Part shown: in pieces, positions 17,831 to 26,601 of the stretch
Layout of the letters: every line of letters begins with the position of its first letter
Numbering within the stretch: position 1 is the first letter of the stretch
Source: Pelagibacterium lacus
Lineage (GTDB): Bacteria > Pseudomonadota > Alphaproteobacteria > Rhizobiales > Devosiaceae
Reading direction: 5' to 3'
Length of the DNA stretch: 47,416 bases
Assembly: GCF_003345525.1 (NCBI RefSeq)
Contig: NZ_QQNH01000021.1
Span: 1 to 47,416, forward strand
Notes under the pieces: model-generated
The model's database searches: none
Told to the model about the DNA's origin: nothing
The model's input: only the letters and a program-made list of their open reading frames with translations
Position numbers and translations under genes: made by a program

Positions 17831-19780
17831 CTATTCCCGCGCCAGGGCGTCCACCGGATCGAGCCGCGCGGCCGAGCGGGCCGGCATGAAGCCGAAGACG
17901 ATGCCGATCAGCGAGGAGGAGATGAAGGCCGCGACGATGGTGGAGAGGGAATAATCCAGCCGCGCATCGGGCATCAGCGCCGTCAGGCCCTGGCCGAAGG
18001 CGAAGGACAGCCCGACCCCGGCCAGCCCGCCGATGATGCACACCAGCACCGCCTCGATGAGGAATTGCTGCATGATGTCGGCCTGCCGCGCCCCGATCGC
18101 CATGCGCACGCCGATCTCCTTGGTGCGCTCCGAGACCGAGACCAGCATGATGTTCATCACCCCGATGCCCCCGACCACCAGCGAGATCAGCGCGATGGCC
18201 GAGATCAGCAGGGTCAGCGTTTGCGTGGTGCTCTGGATGGTCTCACGGATCGTGTCGGTGTTCTGCAGTGTGAAGTCCACCACCCCGTGGCGCTGCCGCA
18301 ATATGGCGGTGATCAGGTTCTCCGCCTCCGTGGCATCGACCGTGTCGGCGAGCCGCACCGAGATGGCGCTGAGATGGCGCTGGCCCAGCATGCGCGACAT
18401 CACCGTCGTATAGGGCAGCCAGACATTGAGCTGGTTGCCGAACCCGAAGCCCAGGGTCTGGTCCTCGATGACGCCGATGACCCGCACCGGCACATTGCCC
18501 AGGATGATCACCTGGCCGAGCGCCGACCGGCTGTCGCCGAACAGCGTCTGCGCCGCGGTCTCGTCAAGGATCGCTTCCTGGCTGCGCGTGTCGACGCTGG
18601 TCTGGTTGAAGGTCACGCCCGTGATGAAGGTGCGGCCGTTGACCCGAAAATAATCGGCGCCCACCCCGCTCACCGAGGCATTGGCCGAGACGTTCCTGTA
18701 TCCCACCCGCTGGCTGGAGGAGACCTGCGGCGTCACGCTGTCGGCGAAACTCTCCGCCGCCAGCGCCTCGGCGTCGGCCGGGACGAGGGTCCGGATATTG
18801 CCCGCCCGCCGGTCGGCGGCGCTGGTGCCGGGCATGATGTTGATGGTGTTGGTCCCGATCGCCGATATGCTTTCGAGCACCTGCTGCTGGCTGCCCTGTC
18901 CGAGCGCCACCACCGAGACCACCGAGGCGATGCCGATGATGATGCCCAGCATGGTGAGGAAGGTGCGCAGCCGATGGGCCCCCATGGCGCGCACGGCCAT
19001 GGAGAACGCTTCGCCGAACCGGTCTATGCCGCCGCGCCACAGGGGCGCGCGGCGCAGCCCCGCCGCCTGCTCCGCGCGGCCCGATACGGCCGCGGTCTTG
19101 GCCGTGTCGGAGATGATCACGCCGTCCTTGATCTCGACGACGCGCTGGCATTGCGCCGCGATTTCCGGATCGTGGGTCACGATGATGATCGTGTGGCCTT
19201 CCCCGTGCAACTCCTGCAGCAGCGCCATCAGTTCGGTGCCCGAGCGCGAGTCGAGCGCTCCGGTGGGCTCGTCGGCGAGAATGACCTCGCCGCCATTCAT
19301 CAGGGCCCGCGCCACCGAGACGCGCTGCTGCTGCCCGCCCGAGAGCTCGGACGGCTTGTGCGATAGCCGCTCGCCCAGCCCCAGCCGGGTGAGCAGGTCG
19401 GCGGCGCGTTGGCGCCGTCGCTTGCGATCGGCCCCGGCATAGACGGCGGGGACCTCGACATTTTCCACCGCATCGAGCTCGGTCAGCAGCTGGTAGCGCT
19501 GGAAGATGAAGCCGAAATGCTCGCGGCGCAATTCGGCCAGCCCGTCCGCCGACAATTTGCGCACGTCCTTGCCGGCAAAGGTGTAGCTGCCCGTCCAGCC
19601 GTCATCGAGGCACCCGAGGACGTTCATCAGGGTCGATTTCCCCGAGCCGGACTGGCCGATGATGGCCACCATCTCGCCCGCATGGACGTCGAGGTCGACA
19701 TCCTTGAGCACCGCCAGCTTTTCGTCCCCGGCCTGGTACTCCCGCCGCAGCTTGCGAATGGAGATGATCGGCTGGCTCAT
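17831..19780 (-). CDS. macB: MacB-type tripartite efflux ATPase/permease
   Basis: A 649-residue inner-membrane protein fusing an N-terminal ATPase to a MacB permease. The ATPase has Walker A GQSGSGKST, signature LSGGQQQR and Walker B VILADEPTGALD (residues ~35-180). A membrane helix near 270-295 is followed by a ~250-residue periplasmic MacB core domain and three C-terminal helices of the FtsX type (about 525-640). With MacA and an outer-membrane TolC-like protein it would expel macrolides, peptides or siderophores. Its start overlaps the macA stop as ATGA. No TolC gene is next to it. Confidence 0.92.
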   Translation of the reverse strand: MSQPIISIRKLRREYQAGDEKLAVLKDVDLDVHAGEMVAIIGQSGSGKSTLMNVLGCLDDGWTGSYTFAGKDVRKLSADGLAELRREHFGFIFQRYQLLTELDAVENVEVPAVYAGADRKRRRQRAADLLTRLGLGERLSHKPSELSGGQQQRVSVARALMNGGEVILADEPTGALDSRSGTELMALLQELHGEGHTIIIVTHDPEIAAQCQRVVEIKDGVIISDTAKTAAVSGRAEQAAGLRRAPLWRGGIDRFGEAFSMAVRAMGAHRLRTFLTMLGIIIGIASVVSVVALGQGSQQQVLESISAIGTNTINIMPGTSAADRRAGNIRTLVPADAEALAAESFADSVTPQVSSSQRVGYRNVSANASVSGVGADYFRVNGRTFITGVTFNQTSVDTRSQEAILDETAAQTLFGDSRSALGQVIILGNVPVRVIGVIEDQTLGFGFGNQLNVWLPYTTVMSRMLGQRHLSAISVRLADTVDATEAENLITAILRQRHGVVDFTLQNTDTIRETIQSTTQTLTLLISAIALISLVVGGIGVMNIMLVSVSERTKEIGVRMAIGARQADIMQQFLIEAVLVCIIGGLAGVGLSFAFGQGLTALMPDARLDYSLSTIVAAFISSSLIGIVFGFMPARSAARLDPVDALARE

Positions 19781-20964
19781 CGGAACATCATCGGGCCGCG
19801 CGGCGCCCCGCCCAGTCCCATGCCCCCGCCGGTGAAGCCGGCCGGGCCGGCCACCGTGCCGGCGGAGTCGACCAGAAGGTCGCCCTCGGCGACGCCCTCG
19901 ACGATTTCCGCCGTGATATTGTTGTTGAGCCCGACCGTCACCGGGCGCGATTCCGTCGTGCCCCGCACGGGGTCGTAGACCAGCACGCTGGCCCCGTTCG
20001 GCCCGTTGCTGATCGCCGAGGCGTTGACGACGAGGGCGTCCTCGGCCTCGTCGAGCACGATGGTCACCTCCGCCGTCATCGAGATGCGCAGCATGTGGTC
20101 GGGATTGGGTACGGTGAAGCGGCCATTGTAATAGATGGCCGACGAGGTCGTCGCCGTGTCCGAGGTTATGGAGTCCGGGGCGGGCTCCACATCGACCAGC
20201 GTGGCGCCGATCTCATTGTCGGGATCGCCCAATATGGTGAAATAGACGCGCTGTCCCGGCCGCACGCGCGGCACGTCGGCTTCCGAGATTTCCGCCTTGA
20301 CGATCATGGTGTCGAGATTGGCGATCTTGACGATGGTCGGCGTATCGGCATTGGCGTTGACCGTCTGGCCCTGCTCGGCCATGACCGCCACCACGGTCCC
20401 GGCGCTGGGCGCGGTGATTTTCGTGCGGTCGAGGTCGAGATTGGCCGATTCCACGCTGAGCCGGGCCTGCAGGATCTGCGCCTCGAACTGCTCGACCTGC
20501 GCGGCGGCGACTTCGGCGGCGATCTCGGCCGCTTCGAGTTCCGAGGCGGTGATGAGGTTCTGGCTGCGCAATTGCTGCGACCGCGCCAGCGTCTGCTGCG
20601 CCTGGCGCGCATTGGCTTCCTGGATGCGCTTCTGCGCTTCGGCGCTGGCCAGGGCCGCCTCGGCGGCACGGACCGCGTTTTCCTGTTCCAGCGAGTCGAT
20701 TTCCGCGATCAGTTCGCCGGCCTCCACATGCTGGCCCAGGGCGACGTGCAGCGCGTTGATGCGGCCCGATACCTGCGCCCCGACATTGACCAGCGACCGC
20801 GCTTCGAGGATGCCGCTCGCCAGCACCGAGACCTCCACCGAGCCCCGGGTCACCTCGCTGGTGCGCGGCGCGGCGACGGGGGCCGGCTCGGCATAATACT
20901 GCCACGCGAAATAGGCCGCGGTGGCCAGTGCGATGACGATGAGAAGACGGATAACGAGTTTCAA
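19777..20964 (-). CDS. macA: MacA-type periplasmic adaptor protein
   Basis: A 395-residue membrane fusion protein anchored by one N-terminal helix (residues 4-22). It contains the lipoyl-like half-motifs (VGAQVSGRINAL and TAPSAGTVVAV), an alpha-helical hairpin between them (about residues 100-175, Ala/Glu/Gln-rich coiled coil) and beta-barrel and membrane-proximal domains. The C-terminus is Gly/Met-rich. The start codon is TTG at 20964, with no strong Shine-Dalgarno; no in-frame ATG near the membrane helix is available. It is the partner of the MacB encoded immediately downstream. Confidence 0.9.
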   Translation of the reverse strand: MKLVIRLLIVIALATAAYFAWQYYAEPAPVAAPRTSEVTRGSVEVSVLASGILEARSLVNVGAQVSGRINALHVALGQHVEAGELIAEIDSLEQENAVRAAEAALASAEAQKRIQEANARQAQQTLARSQQLRSQNLITASELEAAEIAAEVAAAQVEQFEAQILQARLSVESANLDLDRTKITAPSAGTVVAVMAEQGQTVNANADTPTIVKIANLDTMIVKAEISEADVPRVRPGQRVYFTILGDPDNEIGATLVDVEPAPDSITSDTATTSSAIYYNGRFTVPNPDHMLRISMTAEVTIVLDEAEDALVVNASAISNGPNGASVLVYDPVRGTTESRPVTVGLNNNITAEIVEGVAEGDLLVDSAGTVAGPAGFTGGGMGLGGAPRGPMMFR

Positions 20965-21081
20965 GAGCGGGTCCGGTGTCGATTGGCAAATAGGGTGTTC
21001 GGCGTACCTTAGGAGATGGTCATCCCGGCGTAACGTTAGAAATCGGTAATGCTGCTGACATTTTGGTTAGGTCCGGCAGCA

Positions 21082-22527
21082 TCAGGCGCGCCAGAAGCGC
21101 GGCGTGAGCAGCACGAGGATCATCATCACCTCGAGGCGCCCCACCAGCATCCCGACCGTCATCAGCCATTTTGCGACGTCGGGAAGCTCGGCGAAGCTGC
21201 CGGCCGGTCCCAGTTCCCGGCTCAGCCCCGGCCCCACATTGGAAATGGTCGTCGCGGCCGTGCCCAGCGCATCGAGCGGCGCGAGGCCCGAGAGCGACAA
21301 TAGCACGGCCAGGATCAGAAAGCTGGCGAAATAGACGAAGACGAAGCTCTGCACCGAGATCGAGACGCTGTCGGGCAGCGGGCGGCCATTATAGCGCTTC
21401 ACATAGACCATGGAGGGGAAAACGATCTGCCGCACATGCTGGTAGAGATCGCGGGCCAAGACCTGGAACCGGAAGATCTTGATGCCGCACGAGGTCGAGC
21501 CGGTGCAGCCGCCGATGAACATGATGACGAAGAACAGCGACACCGCCAGCGGCCCCCATTGGGAGAAGTCCGCCATGCCGAACCCGCTGCCGGTCATCAC
21601 CGACACCACCGAGAAAAGGCCCTGCCGCACCGCCAGCTCGCCCTCGGCAACATCGCCGGACAGTTGCACGAAGACGATGATCAGCGTCGCAAGGCCGATG
21701 AGATAGAGAAACAGCCGCACCTGGGAATCGCGCACCAATTGCACCACGCTGCCCTGCAAGACGCCGATATAAAGGACGAAGGGCAGGGCGCCGAGGATCA
21801 TGAAGACCACGGCGATATAGTGGATGGCGCCCTGCTCGAACGCGCCGAGCGAGGCGTCCCGGGTCGAGAACCCGCCCGTCGCCACCGTCGAGAAGGCATG
21901 CACCACCGCGTCGAAGGCGGGCATGCCGGCCATCCAGTAGGCGAGCGCGCAGGCGAGGGTCAGCAGGCTGTAGATCACCGTCATCGCCGTGGCGATCTGG
22001 GCCGCGGCGGGCAAGATCTTGTCCGGCGTCTCGAAGGCCTCGGCACGGAACATCTGCATGCCGCCCACCCGCAGCATGGGCAGGACCGCGATGGCCATTA
22101 CCACCACGCCCAGCCCGCCCAGCCATTGCAGCAGTCCCCGCCAGAGCAGGATGCCCGGCGGGCTGGTGTCCAGCGCGGTGAGCACCGTCGCCCCTGTGGT
22201 GGTGATCCCCGACATGGATTCGAACAGGGCGTCGGTCATGCTCAGCCCGAGGTCGGAGAGATAGAGCGGCAGCGCCCCGAACGCGGTGAGCACGATCCAT
22301 ATGGACACGGTCATCAGGAAGGCCTGCCGCAGCGTGAGCCGCGCCTCGCCGCCCCGGGCCGCCAGCCACAGTCCTCCGCCCAGGAAAAGGGTGATCGCCG
22401 ATGAGGAGGCAAAGACCAGCCAGTCGGCATTGCCGGCCAGGAAGTCGGCCGCCGCCGGCAGCAGCATGGCCAGTCCCAGACCGGCGGTCAGCGCGCCCAC
22501 GGCCGAAAATATGGTGCGAAAATCCAT
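21082..22527 (-). CDS. trkH: Trk-type potassium transport subunit TrkH
   Basis: A 481-residue membrane subunit of the K+ uptake system, with four pore-loop repeats. Their selectivity-filter segments are SGITTTGATV, STVATGGFST, VMTGSGFGM and TISNVGPG, each with the filter Gly. Ten or more hydrophobic helices span the chain. It should work with the NAD-binding regulator TrkA, which is not in this window. It lies between macA and metZ, apparently as a single gene on the minus strand. Confidence 0.92.
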   Translation of the reverse strand: MDFRTIFSAVGALTAGLGLAMLLPAAADFLAGNADWLVFASSSAITLFLGGGLWLAARGGEARLTLRQAFLMTVSIWIVLTAFGALPLYLSDLGLSMTDALFESMSGITTTGATVLTALDTSPPGILLWRGLLQWLGGLGVVVMAIAVLPMLRVGGMQMFRAEAFETPDKILPAAAQIATAMTVIYSLLTLACALAYWMAGMPAFDAVVHAFSTVATGGFSTRDASLGAFEQGAIHYIAVVFMILGALPFVLYIGVLQGSVVQLVRDSQVRLFLYLIGLATLIIVFVQLSGDVAEGELAVRQGLFSVVSVMTGSGFGMADFSQWGPLAVSLFFVIMFIGGCTGSTSCGIKIFRFQVLARDLYQHVRQIVFPSMVYVKRYNGRPLPDSVSISVQSFVFVYFASFLILAVLLSLSGLAPLDALGTAATTISNVGPGLSRELGPAGSFAELPDVAKWLMTVGMLVGRLEVMMILVLLTPRFWRA

Positions 22528-22569
22528 GCCCGGCCACGCCGCGCCCCGACAATGATCCTGGGCCGGAGT

Positions 22570-23778
22570 CTAAACCTGATCGAGCGCGAACGAAAGGTCC
22601 GCGATGAGATCGTCCGCGTCCTCCAGCCCCACCGAGAGGCGCAGGAGGCCGGGGGTGATGTCCATCTCCGCCTTCTCGGCATCGGAGAACCGCTCATGGG
22701 TGGTGGTCGCCGGATGCGAGATGATCGATTTGGCGTCGCCCAGATTGTTGGAGATGGCGATGATGGCCAGCGCGTCGGCCAGCTTGAAGGCCGCTTCCTT
22801 GCCGCCCCGGGGCGTAAACGAGACCAGCGTCGACCCGCCGCTCATCTGCCGCCGCGCCAGATCGTATTGCGGATGGCTCTTGTGATGGGGATAGCTGATC
22901 AGCTCGATCTTGGGATGGTTGGCAAGGAAATCGGCGATGCGCCCGGCCGTCTCGGTCATGGCCTTGACCCGCAGCGACAGGGTTTCCAGCCCCTTGAGCA
23001 GCACCCAGGCATTGAACGGGCTCATCGAGGGCCCGGTCTGGCGGATCAGGGTGTGGATATCGCCACCGACGATGTCCCTGTTGCCCAGGATCACCCCGCC
23101 CATGGCCCGGCCCTGCCCGTCCATATGCTTGGTCGCCGAATAGGTGACGATATCGGCCCCCAGCTCCAGCGGCTTCTGCCAGATCGGGGTGGCGAACACA
23201 TTGTCGACGATCAGCACCGCGCCATGCGCGTGGGCGATCTCGGCCACCGCCCTGAGGTCCACCAGCTCGAGGGTGGGATTGGTCGGGGTCTCGACGAAAA
23301 CCACCTTGGTGTTGGGGCGCATGGCGCGGGCGAAATTGTCCGGGTCCCGGCCGTCGACCAGGGTCGAGGCCACCCCGAAGCGCGGCATATGGGTTTCCAC
23401 CACATAGCGGCAGCCCCCGAACAGGGCGCGCGCCGCGACGATATGGTCGCCGGCCCGCAACTGGCTCATCACCGCCGTGGTCACCGCCGCCATGCCGGTG
23501 GCGGTGCCGCGCGCCAGTTCGGCCCCTTCGAGGAGCGCGGCGCGCTGCTGGAACATCTCGACCGTGGGGTTGGAAAAGCGCGAATAGATATGGCCGGGCT
23601 CCTCCCCGTTGAAGCGCGCCTCGGCGCCGGCCGATGTGGGATAGACGAAGCCGGAATTGAAGAAGATCGCCTCCGAGGTCTCCCCGTGCTGACTGCGTTC
23701 CAGGCCGCCATGCACCACCAATGTCTGGGCCTTGCGGGCCTTGGGGTCGAAGAGGGGATTGGCGGATTTATCGGCCAT
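22570..23778 (-). CDS. metZ: O-succinylhomoserine sulfhydrylase MetZ
   Basis: PLP enzyme of the Cys/Met metabolism family, 402 residues, making homocysteine directly from O-succinylhomoserine and sulfide. Key stretches are YSRFSNPT (near residue 65), the ETPTNPTLELVD loop (near 160), VDNVFATP and the Schiff-base Lys in YSATKHMDGQGR (near 209). Closely related O-acetylhomoserine enzymes cannot be wholly excluded, but sequence and riboswitch context favour MetZ. GAGG lies seven bases before the ATG, directly after the U-run of the riboswitch terminator, so S-adenosylmethionine should shut it off. Confidence 0.92.
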   Translation of the reverse strand: MADKSANPLFDPKARKAQTLVVHGGLERSQHGETSEAIFFNSGFVYPTSAGAEARFNGEEPGHIYSRFSNPTVEMFQQRAALLEGAELARGTATGMAAVTTAVMSQLRAGDHIVAARALFGGCRYVVETHMPRFGVASTLVDGRDPDNFARAMRPNTKVVFVETPTNPTLELVDLRAVAEIAHAHGAVLIVDNVFATPIWQKPLELGADIVTYSATKHMDGQGRAMGGVILGNRDIVGGDIHTLIRQTGPSMSPFNAWVLLKGLETLSLRVKAMTETAGRIADFLANHPKIELISYPHHKSHPQYDLARRQMSGGSTLVSFTPRGGKEAAFKLADALAIIAISNNLGDAKSIISHPATTTHERFSDAEKAEMDITPGLLRLSVGLEDADDLIADLSFALDQV

Positions 23779-23789
23779 GGCGGTTCCTC

Positions 23790-23822
23790 AAAAACAAAAA
23801 CCGGCGCGCGTGAGCGGCCGGT
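23790..23822 (-). terminator. Riboswitch-controlled terminator of metZ leader
   Basis: On the minus strand ACCGGC...GCCGGT forms a stem (complement of 23801-23822) followed by TTTTTGTTTTT (complement of 23790-23800). It lies immediately after the SAM-II aptamer and ends only about eleven bases before the metZ ATG, next to the Shine-Dalgarno. Confidence 0.8.
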
Positions 23823-23825
23823 GCA

Positions 23826-23890
23826 TATGGTCTCTTTAGCAGACTTGTTTTAGGTGGCCTGCAATCGGACCGGCCAAATCACCACCAACC
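23826..23890 (-). ncRNA. SAM-II riboswitch (metA motif) upstream of metZ
   Basis: The minus-strand leader shows the diagnostic SAM-II order: GGTGG...GATTTGG, then ATTGCAGGCCACC closing the P1 stem, then TAAAACAAGTCTGCTAAAGA. The GATTT, ATTGCA and GCTAAA blocks are the conserved pseudoknot elements. This aptamer class is known from Alphaproteobacteria before methionine-biosynthesis genes. A terminator hairpin follows at once, so ligand binding would favour premature termination. Confidence 0.88.
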
Positions 23891-23913
23891 GAGGTTCAAT
23901 TCGGTCAGCGCTG

Positions 23914-23942
23914 ACTTACTGCCAAAACCCGCTTGGCGTCAA
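23914..23942 (-). promoter_or_regulatory. Putative promoter of metZ transcript
   Basis: Minus-strand TTGACG (complement of 23937-23942) is separated by 17 bases from a weak -10 GTAAGT (complement of 23914-23919). It places the start just before the aptamer, as required for a riboswitch. Confidence 0.45.
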
Positions 23943-23992
23943 TCGCCTCAATTGCTAAGCCAAGCCTGTGTTGTTCGTCGGAGGCGTAGGGG

Positions 23993-25099
23993 ATGACTGA
24001 AACTGCTTGGCCCAAGGGCATCTTCTCGGCCCGGCTGATCCATGCCCTCACCGATGGCGGCCATATCGCCTCCGAGCGCCCCTATGACGGCGACCAGGTC
24101 CAGCCGGCCAGCCTCGATCTGCGCCTGGGGCAAACCGCCTTCCGGGTGCGCTCGAGTTTCCTGCCCGGGCCGCGAAAGACCGTGGCTGACCGCATCGACC
24201 GCCTCAAGCTCCATGAGATCGACCTGACCAAAGGGGCGGTGCTCGAACGCGGCTGCGTCTATATCGTGCCCCTGCTCGAACGCCTCGCCCTGCCGGCGGA
24301 GGTGAGCGCTTCGGCCAATCCCAAATCCTCGACCGGGCGGCTCGATATTTTCACCCGGGTCATCGCTGATGGCGCCCGCTCCTTCGATACGGTCCCGGCC
24401 GGCTACGAGGGCGCGCTCTATCTCGAGATTTCGCCCCGCACCTTCCCCGTCCTGGTGCGCACCGGCTCGCGCTTGTCGCAGATGCGCTTCCGGGTCGGCG
24501 ATGTCCGGCTTTCGGCCCCCGAGCACAAGGCGCTTCATGCCGAGCAGACTCTGGTGTTCGATCCCAACATGGATGTGGGCGACGGCGTGTCGCTGTCTAT
24601 CGATCTGGTCGGCGACGGGCGCGATGGCCTCATCGGTTTCCGCTCCAAGCGGCACACCGCCGTGGTGGATGTCGACAGGAAGAATGCGCTCGATGTGCTC
24701 GATTATTGGGAGCCGCTGGTCAATCGCGGCGACAACGAGCTGATCCTCGACCCCGACGAATTCTATATTCTGGTCAGCCGCGAAAGCGTGCATGTGCCGC
24801 CGGACTACGCTGCGGAAATGGTCCCGTTCGATCCGCTGGTCGGCGAGTTCCGGGTGCATTATGCCGGCTTTTTCGATCCCGGCTTCGGCCACTCCGCCGC
24901 CGGCGGCGAGGGTTCTCGCGCGGTCCTCGAAGTGCGCAGCCGCGAAGTGCCCTTCCTGCTCGGCCACGGCCAGACCATCGGCCGGCTGGTCTACGAGAAA
25001 ATGGCCGAACGCCCCGCCGCGCTCTACGGCTCGGCCCTGGGCTCCAACTATCAGGCGCAGAGCCTGAAACTCTCCAAGCACTTCCGGCCCTATCCCTGA
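23993..25099 (+). CDS. dcd: 2'-Deoxycytidine 5'-triphosphate deaminase, long form
   Basis: A 368-residue protein of the alphaproteobacterial DCD family (a tandem of two dUTPase-like halves), about twice the length of E. coli Dcd. The first half has QPASLDLRLG and the SANPKSSTGRLDIF active-site-like segment (near residue 105, with Ser-Ser-Gly-Arg); the second half ends with AGFFDPGFG and GQTIGRLVYEKMAE. The predicted reaction is dCTP to dUTP plus ammonia, feeding dTTP synthesis. It is divergent from metZ. GTAGGGG lies directly before the ATG. Confidence 0.88.
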   Translation: MTETAWPKGIFSARLIHALTDGGHIASERPYDGDQVQPASLDLRLGQTAFRVRSSFLPGPRKTVADRIDRLKLHEIDLTKGAVLERGCVYIVPLLERLALPAEVSASANPKSSTGRLDIFTRVIADGARSFDTVPAGYEGALYLEISPRTFPVLVRTGSRLSQMRFRVGDVRLSAPEHKALHAEQTLVFDPNMDVGDGVSLSIDLVGDGRDGLIGFRSKRHTAVVDVDRKNALDVLDYWEPLVNRGDNELILDPDEFYILVSRESVHVPPDYAAEMVPFDPLVGEFRVHYAGFFDPGFGHSAAGGEGSRAVLEVRSREVPFLLGHGQTIGRLVYEKMAERPAALYGSALGSNYQAQSLKLSKHFRPYP

Positions 25100-25122
25100 G
25101 TTGGCTATCGTTCCCCTGGCTC

Positions 25123-25369
25123 CACCCCACCCTTAATCCCTCCCCCTTGAGAGGAGGGGTTGGGGGTGGGGGACTGCTGAGGCGGCGGATGGAACACGGG
25201 TTGCGAGCGTCCCCGGCAAGCTCAGCGCCCCCCTCATCCCCGACCCTTCTCCCACCAGGGGAGAAGGGGGCTCTTTTGGTTTGCGCCAACGCCTCCCACC
25301 CTCGGTTCCCCTTCTCCCCTGGTGGGAGAAGGTGCCCCGAAGGGGCGGATGAGGGGGGCTCTGAGCTTG
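25123..25369. repeat. Cluster of palindromic intergenic repeats
   Basis: Two elements fill the gap between dcd and proX. The first (25123-25172) is a G/C-only-like dyad, CCACCCC...CCCTCCCCC facing GGAGGGGTTGGGGGTGGGG. The second (25218-25369) is a large inverted pair: the left arm AAGCTCAGCG...CTTCTCCCACCAGGGGAGAAG (25219-25265, split) recurs inverted at 25310-25368, where it also keeps a GCCCCTTCGGGGC hairpin lost from the left copy. Such CACCTTCTCCC repeats are familiar between genes in rhizobia. No coding frame seems real here. Confidence 0.7.
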
Positions 25370-25393
25370 CCCCATCCCCCACCTCTCTCACGC

Positions 25394-25424
25394 AAAAAGA
25401 AAGGCCGGGGTCTCCCCCGGCCTC
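25394..25424 (-). terminator. Intrinsic terminator of proVWX operon
   Basis: On the minus strand AGGCCGGGG-GAGA-CCCCGGCCT is followed by TTCTTTTT, about 25 bases after the proX stop. It is a strong, complete terminator. Confidence 0.85.
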
Positions 25425-25448
25425 CATCGTTTCTCTCAAGGGCTCGCG

Positions 25449-26474
25449 TCAGGAAGCAGCGTCCCGCGCGGCTTCGAGCCATCCATCCACGGCGTCGCGA
25501 TTGTCTTCGATCCACTGGCTGGCCTGCGCCTCGATGTCGTCGTCGCCCGCATTCATCGCCGCGTTCTGTGCGTAGATGTCGGTCAGCGGAATCTCCACCG
25601 CGTCGAGCAGCGCGCCCACCGCCGGGTTCGCCTCGAGGAACGCCGAATTGACCACCGGCACGATATCGTTGGCCGGGAAGCCCAGCATGCACGGATCGTT
25701 GACGCACCCCTCGACGCCGTCCAGCGTCGCCGCATCGGCCAGGTCCATCAGATCCTCGGGCAGATCGACCTCGGGCACCTCGATCCACATCACGTCCTCG
25801 CCCGGCACCAGTTCGTTCACCGTCCAGTTCGGCGTCCAGGTGTAGAACAGGATGTTCTCGCCGCTTTCATAGGCGGCAACCGCGTCGGCCATCGCCGCCG
25901 CATAGCCGGCCTTGATCGGGTTGATATGCTCGCGCAGGCCATAGGCGTCCATATGGTGCTCGATATTGATCTCGCAGCCCCAGCCCGGCGGGCAGGCGAC
26001 CAGATCGGCCAGCCCGTCGCCATTGCGGTCGAAGGCGGCCTTGACGTCATCGCGCTTGAAATCCTCGAGCGAGGTGATGCCGAATTCCTCGACCGCCGAT
26101 CTGTTGACCAGATAGCCTTCCAGCGCGCCGCCCCGGGCGACCGCGCCGACGATCTCGGCGCCTTCCGAAAAGATCGGCTCATAGGTGTTGTGCAGCGGGA
26201 ACCACCCGTCGACCCACAGCGTCACGTCGCCCAGCGCTACCGACTGGTAGAAGGGCGGGTTGTCGAGCGTGATGGCCGGATCGACCGTATAGCCCAGTTC
26301 CTGGAACAGCTGGCGATAGATTTCGGTATGGAACCAGCCGGTGTCCCAGGTCGGCTGCGCCATGACGATCGAAACGCCCTCGCCCGGATTGTCCTGGGCG
26401 ATCGCGGCGACCGGCGCTGCCCCCAGAAGGGTTGCGGCGGAAAGGGTTGCGAAGGATTTTTTGAGACTGAACAT
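25449..26474 (-). CDS. proX: Glycine betaine/proline-betaine binding protein ProX
   Basis: A 341-residue periplasmic binding protein of the OpuAC/ProX family for quaternary ammonium osmolytes. A signal peptide (MFSLKKSFATL... ending AIAQ, about 1-27) precedes the mature protein. Trp-rich ligand elements are visible: QPTWDTGWFHTEI, LWVDGWFPLHN and FYTWTPNWTVNEL. ATG 26474 is chosen because it gives this signal peptide and follows AAGGAG, though at a longish 12 bases. Unusually it is last in the operon (order V-W-X) and is separated from proW by ~127 bp. It would deliver betaine to ProVW during osmotic stress. Confidence 0.9.
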   Translation of the reverse strand: MFSLKKSFATLSAATLLGAAPVAAIAQDNPGEGVSIVMAQPTWDTGWFHTEIYRQLFQELGYTVDPAITLDNPPFYQSVALGDVTLWVDGWFPLHNTYEPIFSEGAEIVGAVARGGALEGYLVNRSAVEEFGITSLEDFKRDDVKAAFDRNGDGLADLVACPPGWGCEINIEHHMDAYGLREHINPIKAGYAAAMADAVAAYESGENILFYTWTPNWTVNELVPGEDVMWIEVPEVDLPEDLMDLADAATLDGVEGCVNDPCMLGFPANDIVPVVNSAFLEANPAVGALLDAVEIPLTDIYAQNAAMNAGDDDIEAQASQWIEDNRDAVDGWLEAARDAAS

Positions 26475-26601
26475 AGCTGTCTTTGTCTCCTTTTCTTTGG
26501 TTCTCAAATGGACGGGCGAAGCGCCCGCCATGCGAAGCCCGATAAAGACACGGGCGATAGAAGCGGCGGCCAAAAAACCGCCGCGTCATCTCGGATGCGG
26601 G

